Position numbers and translations under genes: made by a program. Source: an uncultured Helicobacter sp. (GTDB lineage Bacteria > Campylobacterota > Campylobacteria > Campylobacterales > Helicobacteraceae). From it: a stretch of 64,000 bases of DNA. The stretch is taken from NCBI RefSeq assembly GCF_947367035.1, contig NZ_CANBCA010000003.1, positions 1 through 64,000 of the forward strand. The letters are read 5' to 3'. Numbering within the stretch: position 1 is the stretch's first letter; the number at the start of each line of letters is the position of its first letter. The notes under the pieces are model-generated. The model saw only the letters and a list, made by a program, of their open reading frames with translations. It was not told the origin of the DNA and made no database searches. This document shows positions 8,188-18,135 of this stretch, in pieces.

Positions 8188-8982
8188 TTAGTCTATGAGC
8201 TTTAATTGTCCAATGCGATAAAGGGCAAAATCATATTTCACAGGGTCATTTGCATCAAATTCTTTTAGCTTATTGGTTATCTCTACGACAGCTTTGAAAT
8301 CATAAGTTTTACGCTTTAATAGCCCTAACCTCCTTGCAATTCTAAAAGTATGCGTATCTAGCGGTAAGAGCAAATCACTTCGCTTGACACTCTCCCACCA
8401 ACCCAAATCCAAACAATCTTGTCGCACAACCCAACGCAAAAAGAGATTCCACCTTTTTAGCGGTGAGTTAGAATCAAATAAGCCTAATAAAAACTTCAAT
8501 CCTCGTGTGGGCTGCTCCCCTAATCTCCCATAAAATACTCTTTGAAGTGAGCGGATTCCACCTAAAACAAAATTCCTCTTATAACCTTGATAAAAAATCT
8601 CTTGCAAGGATTCCACATTCAAGAGTGTTTCAAAAAAATATTGAATCTCGGCATTATTTTGAAAACGATAAACCTTTGAAGTGCAAAGCACAGAACCACT
8701 ACAATCACAAGACTTAGACTCCTCTAATGCACTTAAGTTACAAGAATTTAAAAACTTTAAAATAGAATGCACATTTCCATAAGCAAACAAAGCACAAAAA
8801 AGAGCCACTTTATCACTTTGAAATTGTCTTACAATTCCTAAAGGGTCTGGTAAATCTTCACAAATAGAATCTTTAGAATTAAAAAGATGATATTGTTCTT
8901 CTAATAAATGATAAAGAAACTTTTTAGATGGGTTTTTTGGGATTTTGAGTGTTTGCATAGTATTTGCTAACTTAAATTCCAT
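8188..8982 (-). CDS. TIGR02757/DUF2400 family protein
   Basis: The 264-residue soluble protein belongs to a widespread bacterial family of unknown function. Recognisable blocks are DPLGIVRQFQSDKVALFCALFAYGNV near 45-72, the Trp-rich KRWNLFLRWVVRQDCLDLGWW near 172-194, LLLPLDTHTFRIARRLGLLKRK near 205-226, and a C-terminal DPVKYDFALYRIGQ. The helical C-terminal half recalls helix-hairpin-helix glycosylase folds, but no catalytic site can be claimed. It is convergent with the RpoN-promoter gene and divergent from dnaJ. Confidence 0.8.
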   Translation of the reverse strand: MEFKLANTMQTLKIPKNPSKKFLYHLLEEQYHLFNSKDSICEDLPDPLGIVRQFQSDKVALFCALFAYGNVHSILKFLNSCNLSALEESKSCDCSGSVLCTSKVYRFQNNAEIQYFFETLLNVESLQEIFYQGYKRNFVLGGIRSLQRVFYGRLGEQPTRGLKFLLGLFDSNSPLKRWNLFLRWVVRQDCLDLGWWESVKRSDLLLPLDTHTFRIARRLGLLKRKTYDFKAVVEITNKLKEFDANDPVKYDFALYRIGQLKLID

Positions 8983-9130
8983 ATTTTGCCTTTTTAAAGA
9001 TAGAATCTTAACAAAGTTTATTTAAAATTCTCCTACTCATTTAATTAAAAGTTTCATTTAATAGCTTCTCAAACTTAATTACGATAAAATGCAGAATTTT
9101 TATTGTCTAAAATTATTGTTAGGAGTATTT

Positions 9131-10252
9131 TTGGAAGAATTTGATTATTATGAAATTTTAGAAATCAGTCGCAATGCAAGTGGAGAAGAAGTCAAAAAGG
9201 CTTACCGCAAAATGGCGCTTAAATACCACCCAGATAGAAATCCTGATGACAAAAATTCTGAAGAAATGTTCAAAAAAGTGAATGAAGCTTATCAAATCTT
9301 AAGTGACAAAGAAAAACGACAGATTTACGATACCTATGGTAAAAAGGGCTTAGAATCAAGTGGATTTGGATTTGGGGATATGGAAGGAAGTATTTTTGAT
9401 ATTTTCAACTCTGTCTTTGGCGGTGGATTTGGAGGATTTAGTAGTGGATTTGGCGCAAGAAACAAAAAGAATGAAAAATATCCACGCGATTTAGCTATTG
9501 AATTAGAACTTAACTTTCAAGAAGCAATTTTTGGCTGCAAAAAAGAAATAGAAATCCTCTATAAAAGCGCTTGTGAATCTTGTAAAGGAAGTGGAGCAAA
9601 AGATGGTAAATTGACTACTTGTAGCACTTGTAAAGGAAGTGGAAGGGAAACTTTCTCTCAGGGCTTTATGACTTTTGCTCAAACTTGCTCTAAATGCCAC
9701 GGAAGCGGAGAAATGAGTGCAGAAAAATGCGAAAAATGCTCCGGAAAAGGCTATAAAGAAGAAAAAGAGAAATTTGAAATCAAAATTCCAGAGGGCGTAG
9801 ATAACCAAAATCAAATCCGTGTGCAAGGACGTGGAAACAAAATGCCAAATGGCTTGCGTGGAGATTTATATGTAGAAATCCTTGTGCAAGAAGATGCACA
9901 TTTCATACGACATCGCAATGATATTTACCTAGAAGTGCCTGTGTTTTTTACCCTTGTAATGCTTGGAGGAAACATTAAAATTCCAGCCCTCACAAAAGAA
10001 TTAGAACTCAAAATCCCCATTGGTGTAAAAGATAAACAACAATTTGTTTTTTATGGTGAAGGAGTTAAAAGTGTCAATAGTAGCAAAAGGGGTAATTTTA
10101 TTGCAGTCGTTAATCTCACTTATCCCGATAAACTTGATGAAAAACAACGTGATTTACTTTTACAGCTCCATCAATCTTTTGGCTATGAAGAATCCAAACC
10201 GATTCATTGCCTTGAGGGCTTAGTAGATAAAATCAAAAATTGGTTTAAATAG
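9131..10252 (+). CDS. dnaJ: Chaperone DnaJ (Hsp40)
   Basis: DnaJ stimulates the DnaK ATPase and hands it unfolded clients. The product has 373 residues: J domain with YHPDRN near 33-38, a Gly/Phe-rich linker (about 75-115), four zinc-finger repeats ([32 protein letters not shown], about 150-210), then the two beta-barrel client domains. The best start is TTG 9131, preceded by AGGAG at 9121-9125. The in-frame ATG at 9089 lies directly at a candidate -10 (TAAAAT, 9085-9090). It is followed ten bases later by a transporter gene. Confidence 0.95.
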   Translation: MEEFDYYEILEISRNASGEEVKKAYRKMALKYHPDRNPDDKNSEEMFKKVNEAYQILSDKEKRQIYDTYGKKGLESSGFGFGDMEGSIFDIFNSVFGGGFGGFSSGFGARNKKNEKYPRDLAIELELNFQEAIFGCKKEIEILYKSACESCKGSGAKDGKLTTCSTCKGSGRETFSQGFMTFAQTCSKCHGSGEMSAEKCEKCSGKGYKEEKEKFEIKIPEGVDNQNQIRVQGRGNKMPNGLRGDLYVEILVQEDAHFIRHRNDIYLEVPVFFTLVMLGGNIKIPALTKELELKIPIGVKDKQQFVFYGEGVKSVNSSKRGNFIAVVNLTYPDKLDEKQRDLLLQLHQSFGYEESKPIHCLEGLVDKIKNWFK

Positions 10253-10261
10253 TGAGAAAAA

Positions 10262-11611
10262 GTGCGAAGTAAAAAAGCTCTGTGGATTATCTTTATAGAT
10301 CTTTTATTATTTGGTTTGCTTTTTACTTCTCTACCTTTCACCAAAGAAGCAAATCTTGGTATTTGCATTTTAACTTTTGTTGGGATTTTATGGGTTACAG
10401 AAGCGGTGCATACGACTATTACTGCTTTAATTATTCCTTTACTCGCAGTGCTTTTGGGATTGCAAGATGTGGCAAGTGCTCTTAGACCTTTTGCAAATCC
10501 TGTGATTTTTCTGTTTTTTGGTGGATTTGCACTTGCGAGTGCTTTGCATATTCAAGGGCTAGATCACTTGATTGCCAATCGCTTAATCCTAATTGCTAAA
10601 GGCAAAATGAGCCTAGCAATTCTTATGCTTTTTATTGTAAGCGCCCTATTGTCTATGTGGATTAGCAACACTGCCACTGCAGCCATTATGTTACCTCTTG
10701 CGCTTGGGATTCTGTCCAACTTAGACATTTCAAAGAATCGTGGAACTTTTTTATTCGTGCTTTTAGGTGTTGCTTATAGTGCAGAAATTGGAGGGTTTGG
10801 AACAATGGTGGGTAGCCCTCCAAATATCATTGCTGCTTCTTATCTTAAAATGAACTTTTTAGAATGGATGGAGATTGGGATTCCATTTATGTGCATAATG
10901 CTCCCTTTTATGATTGGGATTTTATATTTACTTCTAAAACCTAATTTAAATCAAACTTTTCAATTAAAATTAGAAAAAACGCAATGGGATTCTAAAAAAA
11001 TTATTACTCTAATTATCTTTGGAATCACTGCAACCGCTTGGATTTTTAGCACAAAACTTAGTGAGTTATTAGGAGGAATCAAAGATTTGGATTCCATTAT
11101 TGCACTTGGTTGTGCTATTAGCATAAGTGTAAGCCGTGTAGCAACTTGGAAAGAGATTCAGAGCAATACTGATTGGGGTGTTTTATTACTCTTTGGTGGA
11201 GGGCTTGCTCTAAGTGTGATTCTAAAAGATTCTGGTGCTAGTGCCGTGTTGGCAAATGGAGTTACAATGCTCTTTGGGCAGAGTAATTGGCTTGCAATTA
11301 TTATTGCAACTGCACTTTTTATCATTTTTTTGACAGAATTTACAAGTAATACTGCAAGCTCCGCATTATTAGTCCCAATCTTTGGAGTAGTAGGTGATGC
11401 ACTTGGTATGCCTCACGCAATGTTGCCTCTTGTGATTGGTTTTGGTGCAAGTTGTGCTTATATGTTACCTGTTGCAACGCCACCTAATGCGATTGTCTAT
11501 GGCACAGGTTACATTCGTCAAATAGAAATGATGAAATATGGTGCGTTTGTCAATTTGTTTTCTGTTATTCTTATTTTAGTCTTTGCGTGGTTTGTATGGC
11601 GATTTATTTGA
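10262..11611 (+). CDS. DASS/SLC13 family anion:sodium symporter
   Basis: This is an inner-membrane carrier of the divalent anion:Na+ symporter family, which takes up C4-dicarboxylates, citrate or sulfate. Its 449 residues include about eleven hydrophobic segments. Family motifs are both present: SMWISNTATAAIMLPLALGI near 131-150 (first SNT substrate motif) with MVGSPPN near 184, and TEFTSNTASSALLVP near 357-371 (second SNT) with PVATPPNAIVYG near 403. Substrate cannot be told from sequence. The start is GTG at 10262, nine bases after dnaJ, with a weak ribosome site. Confidence 0.88.
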   Translation: MRSKKALWIIFIDLLLFGLLFTSLPFTKEANLGICILTFVGILWVTEAVHTTITALIIPLLAVLLGLQDVASALRPFANPVIFLFFGGFALASALHIQGLDHLIANRLILIAKGKMSLAILMLFIVSALLSMWISNTATAAIMLPLALGILSNLDISKNRGTFLFVLLGVAYSAEIGGFGTMVGSPPNIIAASYLKMNFLEWMEIGIPFMCIMLPFMIGILYLLLKPNLNQTFQLKLEKTQWDSKKIITLIIFGITATAWIFSTKLSELLGGIKDLDSIIALGCAISISVSRVATWKEIQSNTDWGVLLLFGGGLALSVILKDSGASAVLANGVTMLFGQSNWLAIIIATALFIIFLTEFTSNTASSALLVPIFGVVGDALGMPHAMLPLVIGFGASCAYMLPVATPPNAIVYGTGYIRQIEMMKYGAFVNLFSVILILVFAWFVWRFI

Positions 11612-11648
11612 TTGATAGAAATTGCACAAAAGTTTTCCAAACCAAAAA

Positions 11649-12482
11649 TTATCGTTTAATATGACTTAGAAAATATTGCAAACGCTCATTTTTAGGAGAA
11701 TTAAAAAAGTTCTGCGGAGCGGAGTCTTCTAATATCCTTCCGCTTTCCATAAACAAAATTCTTGTTGCGACTTCTTTAGCAAACCCCATTTCGTGCGTAA
11801 CGCACACCATACTCATTCCCTCATTTGCTAAGCTTTTCATAAGTTCCAACACTCCACCCACCATTTCTGGGTCTAATGCACTTGTTGGTTCGTCAAAAAG
11901 CATCACTTCAGGTTTCATTGCAAGGGAACGTGCAATCGCTACTCTCTGCTTTTGCCCACCACTTAAGCGGGAGGGATATTCATACGCCTTATCGTATAAT
12001 CCCACACGTGCCAATAGAGCCAAAGCAGTTTCTTTTGCTTCATTGGCGGTCATTTTTCTTAATTGTATAGGAGCTAAAGTGATGTTTTCTATTACATTTA
12101 GATTGTTAAACAAATTAAAATGTTGGAATACCATACCCATTTTAGCCCGCGCCTCATTAATATCTTGGCAGTCTTTTTTATCGTATTCCTTGATAGCAAG
12201 CTGCAATTGCTTACCTTTAAGGTTGGCTAATTTAGGATACAAATCTACACTAATTTTAGAAATGCGCCGATTATCCAGCCAAATCTCACCACTATCTGGA
12301 ATCTCAAGCAAATTCAAGCAACGTAAAAAAGTGCTTTTGCCGCTTCCACTTGGTCCAATAATAACGACTTTTTCACCTCGCTTAAACTCTATGTTTAAGC
12401 CTTTTAAGACTATTTTTTCTACTTTTAACTTTTTGTTGTCATTTTCATAATATTTTTTAACTAGATTTCTAACGCTTATCAC
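11649..12482 (-). CDS. Polar amino acid ABC transporter, ATP-binding protein
   Basis: This is the ATPase of a GlnQ-type importer. The 277 residues carry Walker [10 protein letters not shown] (about 43-51), the Q-loop [10 protein letters not shown], the signature LSGGQKQR, Walker [14 protein letters not shown] and the switch His in CVTHEMG. It is about 30 residues longer than the usual 240-250. The extra length is a charged segment between Walker A and the Q-loop ([19 protein letters not shown], about 82-100). The GTG start overlaps the permease gene by 14 bases, so the two are coupled. Confidence 0.92.
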   Translation of the reverse strand: MISVRNLVKKYYENDNKKLKVEKIVLKGLNIEFKRGEKVVIIGPSGSGKSTFLRCLNLLEIPDSGEIWLDNRRISKISVDLYPKLANLKGKQLQLAIKEYDKKDCQDINEARAKMGMVFQHFNLFNNLNVIENITLAPIQLRKMTANEAKETALALLARVGLYDKAYEYPSRLSGGQKQRVAIARSLAMKPEVMLFDEPTSALDPEMVGGVLELMKSLANEGMSMVCVTHEMGFAKEVATRILFMESGRILEDSAPQNFFNSPKNERLQYFLSHIKR

Positions 12483-13167
12483 TTTGTCTTAGCTTCCCTT
12501 CATATTTCTTAACAATAAAGCTTGCCACCATTACAAGAAATAAATAACAAAGTGCTAAGAAAAAATATGGAATCATATACTCATAACTTGCACTTCCAAT
12601 AGTTTTAAATGCATAAGTTAAGTCATGCACGGTTACATAATTTGCCACCGAAGTTTCTTTTAATAGAGTGATAAACTCATTACCTAGGTTTGGCAACGCA
12701 TTTTTCAAAGCTTGTGGAAACACGATAAACCGCATACTTTGCTTAGAATTCAACCCAAGCGCCCTTGCTGCTTCATTTTGACCACTCTCTACACTTAAGA
12801 TTCCACCCCGGATAATTTCGCTGACATACGCACCACTATTTAAACCAAAAATCATAATAGCTACCAATAACGCACTACTCCCAGCCAAGCCAAAGAGGGG
12901 CAAAATCACAAAATAAATAAACAATAATTGCACAACAATTGGGGTTCCGCGAAAGAATCCCACATATAATTTACCCACCCATACAAGTAAGCACTCTAAA
13001 GTATTTTTTTCTTCTTTGGTAATTAAAACTGCAAGAATTGTGCCTATAAAGATTCCAATGATTAATCCACATACAGCAAGCACAATTGTAACAAGCAAAC
13101 CCTCTATAACAAGCGTATAACTCCCTTTAACAATTAACTGATTATAAAAAATTTCTATTTTATCCAT
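12469..13167 (-). CDS. Polar amino acid ABC transporter, permease
   Basis: This is the membrane subunit of the importer encoded by the three-gene leftward operon. The 232 residues form about five transmembrane helices. The HEAR-type loop that docks the ATPase is seen as [19 protein letters not shown]-like sequence ([17 protein letters not shown] near 127-143) followed by [17 protein letters not shown]. The [14 protein letters not shown] block near 72-85 is characteristic of His/Glu/Gln/Arg transporter permeases. It lies seven bases after the binding-protein gene and overlaps the ATPase gene. Confidence 0.92.
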   Translation of the reverse strand: MDKIEIFYNQLIVKGSYTLVIEGLLVTIVLAVCGLIIGIFIGTILAVLITKEEKNTLECLLVWVGKLYVGFFRGTPIVVQLLFIYFVILPLFGLAGSSALLVAIMIFGLNSGAYVSEIIRGGILSVESGQNEAARALGLNSKQSMRFIVFPQALKNALPNLGNEFITLLKETSVANYVTVHDLTYAFKTIGSASYEYMIPYFFLALCYLFLVMVASFIVKKYEGKLRQSDKR

Positions 13168-13174
13168 ACTAGCT

Positions 13175-13954
13175 TCAATAATATTTTTTTATAATTTTGT
13201 CCAATATGCCCTCTGTTTGTAGTGTCTGCAATGTATTGTTAATAGAATCCAACAAAGCTTTATTGCCTTTTTTAACTGCGATTCCGTATCTCTCCTCTGT
13301 TAAATACGCACTCAACACCTCTGTATCCACATAATTTTTAGAAATCAAACGTGCGGGTGCTTCATCAATAATCACAATATCAATTTGTCCATTCACTAAT
13401 GCGCTTACCGCCAATGAGCCATTGACAAAAGCTTTAATTTCAGCATTTGCAAAACCTTCAAACTCCCAATCTTTATCACCTTGCGCATAAAATGCACCTG
13501 TCGTTCCTGTCTGCACACCAATCCGAATACCCTCTTTTTGCTTAATAGCTTCTACAAGTGCCACAGAATCTGAACCAACAGACTTTAATTCTAAATTAGA
13601 TTTTTTAATAATTACTACTTGATTAGCGTTATAATAAGGAATTGAAAAATCTACAACTTTTAAACGCGTTTCATTAATTGTCAAACCACTGACACCAAAA
13701 TCTACGTTTCCACTACTTACTGCACTCACAACAGAATCAAACTCCATATCTCTAATTTCTAAAGATTTATTTAAACGTTTAGCTACTTCTTGTGCAATTT
13801 CTACATCAATTCCTTTAAAATCACTGCCTTCTTTAAATTCAAAAGGAGGAAACTCCGCGGCAGTTGCCATAACAATATTTTTTTCCTCTTTGCAACCTTG
13901 AAATGAAAATATCATCAAAATTACGAATAAACTAACTTGAACAAACTTCTGCAT
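13175..13954 (-). CDS. Polar amino acid ABC transporter, substrate-binding lipoprotein
   Basis: This is the periplasmic receptor of the importer. The 259 residues begin with a lipoprotein-type signal ending FSFQGC, so Cys21 is the likely lipidated residue. Then come the two lobes of an SBP family 3 protein: AEFPPFEFKEG with GIDVEIAQEVAKRL, FGVSGLTINETRLKVVDFSIPYY, and RIGVQTGTTG. Family 3 proteins bind amino acids such as glutamine, glutamate, cystine or arginine. The ligand is not assignable here. As first gene it follows a short AT-rich gap after the radical SAM gene. Confidence 0.92.
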   Translation of the reverse strand: MQKFVQVSLFVILMIFSFQGCKEEKNIVMATAAEFPPFEFKEGSDFKGIDVEIAQEVAKRLNKSLEIRDMEFDSVVSAVSSGNVDFGVSGLTINETRLKVVDFSIPYYNANQVVIIKKSNLELKSVGSDSVALVEAIKQKEGIRIGVQTGTTGAFYAQGDKDWEFEGFANAEIKAFVNGSLAVSALVNGQIDIVIIDEAPARLISKNYVDTEVLSAYLTEERYGIAVKKGNKALLDSINNTLQTLQTEGILDKIIKKYY

Positions 13955-14013
13955 TGGGATTCCTTGCGATAAAACATTAAAACTTTAGATTATAGCAAAA
14001 TTCAACATATTTT

Positions 14014-14940
14014 TTAAGCTTTTGCCATAATCTGATAGAATTTTACACCATTATTTTCTACAATTTCCACTACATTATTTTTTAATAAATCTTGCAAAAT
14101 CTCTTGCGTAGAAAGATGCCAAAGCATTTTTATATCTTGCATACTCTGCGGACGTAAGGCGAGTGTCTTTAAAATCTCTTTACGATTCAAAATTAAATTC
14201 TCTTGCACTTTAGATTCTACCCTCTTAGCAATAAAAGTTGGAATCCCAAACGTTAAAAAAACTTCTCCTAATGATTCTAATTTCTCTCCAGAAATGCCTT
14301 TAACTTGATAAGCTGGAGGTCGGTCAATCGTTCCAATATCAAGTCTTTTAAGACGCATAGGCGCAAGAAATTTTGCCATTTTTTTTACCTCTTCTAAGGA
14401 GTCATTGATATTTTCTACAAATAAAACCTCCGCATATAACTCACCCTCAAAGTCTGCACTAAAGTGATAGATACCTTGTAAAATTTGTTGTAATTCCACA
14501 CTTCTACTCGGTCTATCAATTTTTTTAAATACTTCTTCACTGACTGCATCTAACGAAAATTTCACCTTATCAAACAATAAACAAGCCCTTGCAACACTTA
14601 TATCATATAACAAAGAACCATTGGTTAAAAGTAAAGTTTGTGTTGCCCCTTTAATATCTTCTAAACGCAACATCAATTCATATAAATAAGGATAGAGCGT
14701 AGGCTCTCCATTTGCAGTAATCGTTAAGGATTCCACGTTTGGAAAATGCTCTAAACCCTTTTTAATCTCTCCTAAAACTTCATCTACACTTAATAAGGAT
14801 TCCATAGAATCTTGTGCTTTCTTACCCTTCAATTCACAATATAAGCAATCATAATTACATTGTTTTATATGAGGGGATAAATCCACACCTAATGATTCTC
14901 CAAAACGTCTTGAATGCACAGGACCAAAAATAATATCCAT
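14014..14940 (-). CDS. Radical SAM protein of unknown substrate
   Basis: The 308-residue protein has the radical SAM cysteine motif C-x3-C-x2-C as CNYDCLYC near residues 28-35, and TITANGEPTLYP near 72-83, a SAM-binding GGE-like block. Its N-terminus, FGPVHSRRFGESLGVDLSP, is typical of the COG0731-type group that includes Fe-S oxidoreductases of undefined role. The C-terminal about 60 residues look like a small winged-helix-like domain. Reaction and substrate are unknown. It is divergent from the ferredoxin gene, a possible electron donor. Confidence 0.82.
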   Translation of the reverse strand: MDIIFGPVHSRRFGESLGVDLSPHIKQCNYDCLYCELKGKKAQDSMESLLSVDEVLGEIKKGLEHFPNVESLTITANGEPTLYPYLYELMLRLEDIKGATQTLLLTNGSLLYDISVARACLLFDKVKFSLDAVSEEVFKKIDRPSRSVELQQILQGIYHFSADFEGELYAEVLFVENINDSLEEVKKMAKFLAPMRLKRLDIGTIDRPPAYQVKGISGEKLESLGEVFLTFGIPTFIAKRVESKVQENLILNRKEILKTLALRPQSMQDIKMLWHLSTQEILQDLLKNNVVEIVENNGVKFYQIMAKA

Positions 14941-15006
14941 AAATTAACCTTTGGAAAACTCATAATTTAATTTATATTTTACACTATTTTACACATAGAA
15001 TCGTAT

Positions 15007-15036
15007 GAAATTCATCATTTTAATACAATGAATTTC
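15007..15036. promoter_or_regulatory. Inverted repeat upstream of ferredoxin gene
   Basis: GAAATTCAT (15007-15015) and ATGAATTTC (15028-15036) form a perfect nine-base inverted repeat with a 12-base loop. It lies about 70 bases upstream of the ferredoxin start, in the divergent gap shared with the radical SAM gene. Further upstream (about 14972-14993) the string TATTTTACAC occurs twice in tandem. These could be operator sites. No factor is assigned. Confidence 0.35.
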
Positions 15037-15105
15037 ATTTTTAAAGCTCCATTTTATAAAGTTTAATATATACTCATTATTTAATACAAATTTTAAGGAG
15101 AAATA

Positions 15106-15390
15106 ATGTCTGTTAAAATTACTGATATCTGTATTGCTTGTGGTGCTTGCATCGACGAATGTCCCGTAGAGGCAATCGTAGATGATGATGATAATCCAAA
15201 TGATGATGGTTGCTATTTTGTTTATAATGATAAATGCGTAGAATGCGTAGGGCATAACGATGAACCTGCTTGTGCTTCAGCTTGTCCAACAGAAGGCTGT
15301 ATTGTATGGGATTCTATTGTAGCGTCTCAACCTCACAGAGATGATATTGGCGAAGATAAAAGAAATGCGCACGCACCTGTCGTTGAGTAA
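15106..15390 (+). CDS. fdxA: 2[4Fe-4S] ferredoxin
   Basis: This is a small electron carrier for cytoplasmic oxidoreductases. The 94 residues hold two cluster motifs: CIACGACIDECP (about 9-20) and CVECVGHNDEPACASACP (about 43-60). The second has the enlarged insertion between its second and third cysteines that marks the Allochromatium-type ferredoxins found in Campylobacterales. A C-terminal extension of about 30 residues follows. The start has AAGGAG at ideal spacing. It is likely the acceptor or donor for 2-oxoacid oxidoreductases, by family knowledge rather than context. Confidence 0.93.
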   Translation: MSVKITDICIACGACIDECPVEAIVDDDDNPNDDGCYFVYNDKCVECVGHNDEPACASACPTEGCIVWDSIVASQPHRDDIGEDKRNAHAPVVE

Positions 15391-15403
15391 TCCTCATTAT
15401 CCA

Positions 15404-15419
15404 CAGCCCTTCAGGGCTG
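15404..15419 (+). terminator. Hairpin after the ferredoxin gene
   Basis: CAGCCC-TTCA-GGGCTG forms a perfect six-pair GC-rich stem with a four-base loop, 14 bases after the ferredoxin stop codon. The following sequence is T-containing but not a clean T-run, so intrinsic termination is plausible rather than certain. Confidence 0.5.
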
Positions 15420-15461
15420 AATCTTCTTAATTAAAATCCCAAAATATCTGAAGTAATATGC

Positions 15462-15490
15462 CTACCAACACAATCAAATTGTATTGGTAG
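15462..15490. terminator. Bidirectional terminator-like hairpin between fdxA and the SPOR gene
   Basis: CTACCAA-C-ACAAT, a three-base loop and ATTGT-A-TTGGTAG pair in a long stem with one mismatch. It lies five bases past the stop of the leftward SPOR gene and about 70 bases past the rightward ferredoxin gene, so it could end transcription from both sides. Confidence 0.55.
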
Positions 15491-15495
15491 AAAGA

Positions 15496-16299
15496 TTATT
15501 TAATTTCTTTAATGAAAGCATCTTTGTTAATTTTCGTACGAATTTCGCTTAATTGACTTTGTGCTTCTTGCTTGGTAGAATATGGACCAATCAATAACCG
15601 ATTATTATCGCCTGATTTTTGCATACGATAGCTAAATTTGTTATCATTGATCAACCCTAAAAGTTGTTTATTGGGAGAAAACTTACTGAAAGAACCTACT
15701 TGAACATAGAATCCTCGCACGGCTTCACTTCCTTGCAAAGTCGGATCATTAGCCTTGACATCTTTAAAGCTTTCTTTAGGACCAACTTTTGATGGTTCTT
15801 TGTTTTGAGTCTTTGAAGGAACTTGTGCGGATTGTATTGGCTGCACAGATGGTTTAGAAGATTCTGTTTTTTGTGTTGAACTAGGAGCTGTTGGTAAAGC
15901 TTGCGAAGAAGCACTATTAGATTGATTTTGTTGTGCTTTAATCTGATTAATAATCATTTGAAATTGGTCATCACTACTTGTATTATTTTGAATAGGAACT
16001 TGCCCAAAATCTGTATTTTGTTGATTTCCACTTGATGTTTGAGGAGATTTTGACTCTATACGCTCTAATGACTTTTGCATTTCAAGATTCTGCTTCTTTT
16101 CATCTTCAGAATCTCCTTGGAACAAATAAACCACCAATATAACCACTGCAAACAATAAAACACCAATTGCACTCAATAAAATTAATTTTTTATTATTTCC
16201 ACCTTTTAGTTCATCGTTCTCTCCATTGCTAATAAGTAAATCGTCCAATTCCAAATCTCGTGTTGTAGTTGTATGTTTGTCTGATTCTAATTCTGTCAT
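15496..16299 (-). CDS. SPOR-domain membrane protein
   Basis: This is a bitopic inner-membrane protein that probably binds septal, glycan-denuded peptidoglycan. The 267 residues are: acidic cytoplasmic N-terminus (1-35), one membrane helix (LILLSAIGVLLFAVVILVVYLF, about 39-60), a long Gln/Ser/Pro-rich periplasmic linker, and a C-terminal SPOR domain (about 195-267) with GFYVQVGSFSKF and LLIGPYSTKQEAQ. AAGGAGAG precedes the ATG. It is last of a leftward series (cvpA, lysS, glyA, DUF1882, this gene), the same order as HP0181-HP0185 in H. pylori. Confidence 0.85.
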   Translation of the reverse strand: MTELESDKHTTTTRDLELDDLLISNGENDELKGGNNKKLILLSAIGVLLFAVVILVVYLFQGDSEDEKKQNLEMQKSLERIESKSPQTSSGNQQNTDFGQVPIQNNTSSDDQFQMIINQIKAQQNQSNSASSQALPTAPSSTQKTESSKPSVQPIQSAQVPSKTQNKEPSKVGPKESFKDVKANDPTLQGSEAVRGFYVQVGSFSKFSPNKQLLGLINDNKFSYRMQKSGDNNRLLIGPYSTKQEAQSQLSEIRTKINKDAFIKEIK

Positions 16300-16310
16300 A
16301 TTCTCTCCTT

Positions 16311-16856
16311 TTACATATGTTTAGACCACGAAGCACCGCGTTCTTTTTTATAGACATTATAAGGCACTATTAAGATATTAAAATTTTTGGGAATATCAAG
16401 AGAAGGAAACATTTTCCATTCTGTTGGCATTTTTTGTGCAAGTTTTGCTCCAAGCATTTTGGAAATCTGACAAGCTTCTTGAAAAGTTGTGTGTCCCTTA
16501 TGCACATATAAGTGTAAATGACCTGGTGTCTTAGTCTCATAAGCAGTAAAATTAATAAAACCTTCTTCACGTAAGAGTAATTGCGCTCTATGCCAAAATC
16601 GTTCTGCATTAAACCCATTATAATCAAAAACAATATTTTCTACCTTATCATGTGCATTAATTAAAGAATGTGCAATAGTAACTTCTTTTTTAAAATGGCT
16701 TTGAAGTAAATTGCGTGTAATTGGTTCATCAACTTTTTTGAATTTGTCATAAAAAATTCTACCATTATGATGAATTTTCTGTCCGATTCCTGAAGACTTC
16801 AGCCAATAATGCGAAGTAATCATTTTGATAAGTTTTAAATCCATATCTGACACCAT
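16311..16856 (-). CDS. DUF1882 family protein
   Basis: The 181-residue soluble protein belongs to a family largely confined to Campylobacterales, with no known function. It is basic and rich in aromatic and His residues. Visible blocks are [28 protein letters not shown] (12-39), a central [53 protein letters not shown], and a C-terminal [17 protein letters not shown]. It sits between glyA and the SPOR gene, 11 bases from the latter, as in H. pylori. That position suggests an envelope or division role only by association. Confidence 0.82.
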   Translation of the reverse strand: MVSDMDLKLIKMITSHYWLKSSGIGQKIHHNGRIFYDKFKKVDEPITRNLLQSHFKKEVTIAHSLINAHDKVENIVFDYNGFNAERFWHRAQLLLREEGFINFTAYETKTPGHLHLYVHKGHTTFQEACQISKMLGAKLAQKMPTEWKMFPSLDIPKNFNILIVPYNVYKKERGASWSKHM

Positions 16857-16881
16857 TTTACCTACTCCCTTTTCTTGAATC

Positions 16882-18132
16882 TTAAAATATTGCCTTATTA
16901 TAAATAAGAAATTTTAGCGCAAGTTCTTTTAATTCACTCTTGATTTTTTCTTGTTTTTGTGTATTTGTTATATCATCTAACACATCCGCAATTTTATTTG
17001 CCACAATTTCAAACTCTACCTCCTTAAATCCTCTTGCAGTTAATGCTGGCGAACCAATGCGAACTCCACTTGTTATAAATGGACTACGTGTTTCACCTGG
17101 AACCGTATTTTTATTTACAGTGATACCAGCATTTCCTAATGCCAAGTCTGCATCTTTCCCACTATATTCCTTATCAAGTAAAGACAATAAAATTAAATGA
17201 TTATCTGTTCCATCACTCACTATCTTAAAATTTCTTTCCATTAAAACTTTTGCCAATACTCTTGCATTTGCTTTCACTTGCTTTGCATAATCTTTCCAAG
17301 CTGGCTTAAGATTCTCCCTAAAGCCTACTGCTTTACCTGCAATGACGTGCATAAGAGGTCCGCCTTGCATTCCGGGAAATACTGCTTTATCAATTTTTTT
17401 AGCATATTCTTCATTGTTCGTTAAAATTAATCCCCCCCGTGGTCCGCGCAAAGTTTTATGTGTCGTTGTTGTTACTACATCTGCATAAGGGAATGGATTA
17501 GGATACTCTTGTGCGGCAACAAGTCCAGCTACATGTGCAATATCCGCCATTAAAATTGCCCCTACACTATCTGCAATTTCCCTAAAACTTGCAAAATCCA
17601 ACTCCCTTGAATAGGCACTAAACCCACATACAATAATATCAGGCTTAACAATTTTTGCAATTTCAGCTACTTTATCATAGTTAATTCTCCCATCAAGTTC
17701 TACACCATAAAAGAAACTTTGATAAATTTGCCCCGTAATGCTTACTTTTGCGCCGTGGGTCAAATGTCCTCCGTGACTTAAATCCATACCTAAAATCTTG
17801 CTATAAGGTTTTAAAAGTGCAGAATACACTGCACAATTTGCTTGAGAACCCGCGTGGGGTTGAACATTAGCAAACGAACAACCAAAAAGCTTTTTAGCGC
17901 GATTTATTGCTAACTCCTCAATCTTATCAACAAACTCACAACCACCATAATATCGTTTATAAGGATAACCTTCAGCATATTTATTTGTTAAAATACTTCC
18001 CATTGCTTCCATAACACTTGGAAAGGTAAAATTCTCACTTGCAATCATCTCCAAATGTGTATTTTGACGTTCTAATTCTTGATTAATAAAACCTAATACC
18101 TCAGGGTCATTTTCTTCTAAAATATAACTCAT
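16882..18132 (-). CDS. glyA: Serine hydroxymethyltransferase
   Basis: This PLP enzyme interconverts serine and glycine and loads tetrahydrofolate with one-carbon units. It has 416 residues, the normal length. The PLP lysine lies in [16 protein letters not shown] near 220-236, and the N-terminal [20 protein letters not shown] block is diagnostic. It starts three bases after the end of lysS and belongs to the same leftward transcript. Confidence 0.97.
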   Translation of the reverse strand: MSYILEENDPEVLGFINQELERQNTHLEMIASENFTFPSVMEAMGSILTNKYAEGYPYKRYYGGCEFVDKIEELAINRAKKLFGCSFANVQPHAGSQANCAVYSALLKPYSKILGMDLSHGGHLTHGAKVSITGQIYQSFFYGVELDGRINYDKVAEIAKIVKPDIIVCGFSAYSRELDFASFREIADSVGAILMADIAHVAGLVAAQEYPNPFPYADVVTTTTHKTLRGPRGGLILTNNEEYAKKIDKAVFPGMQGGPLMHVIAGKAVGFRENLKPAWKDYAKQVKANARVLAKVLMERNFKIVSDGTDNHLILLSLLDKEYSGKDADLALGNAGITVNKNTVPGETRSPFITSGVRIGSPALTARGFKEVEFEIVANKIADVLDDITNTQKQEKIKSELKELALKFLIYNKAIF

Positions 18133-18135
18133 TCT

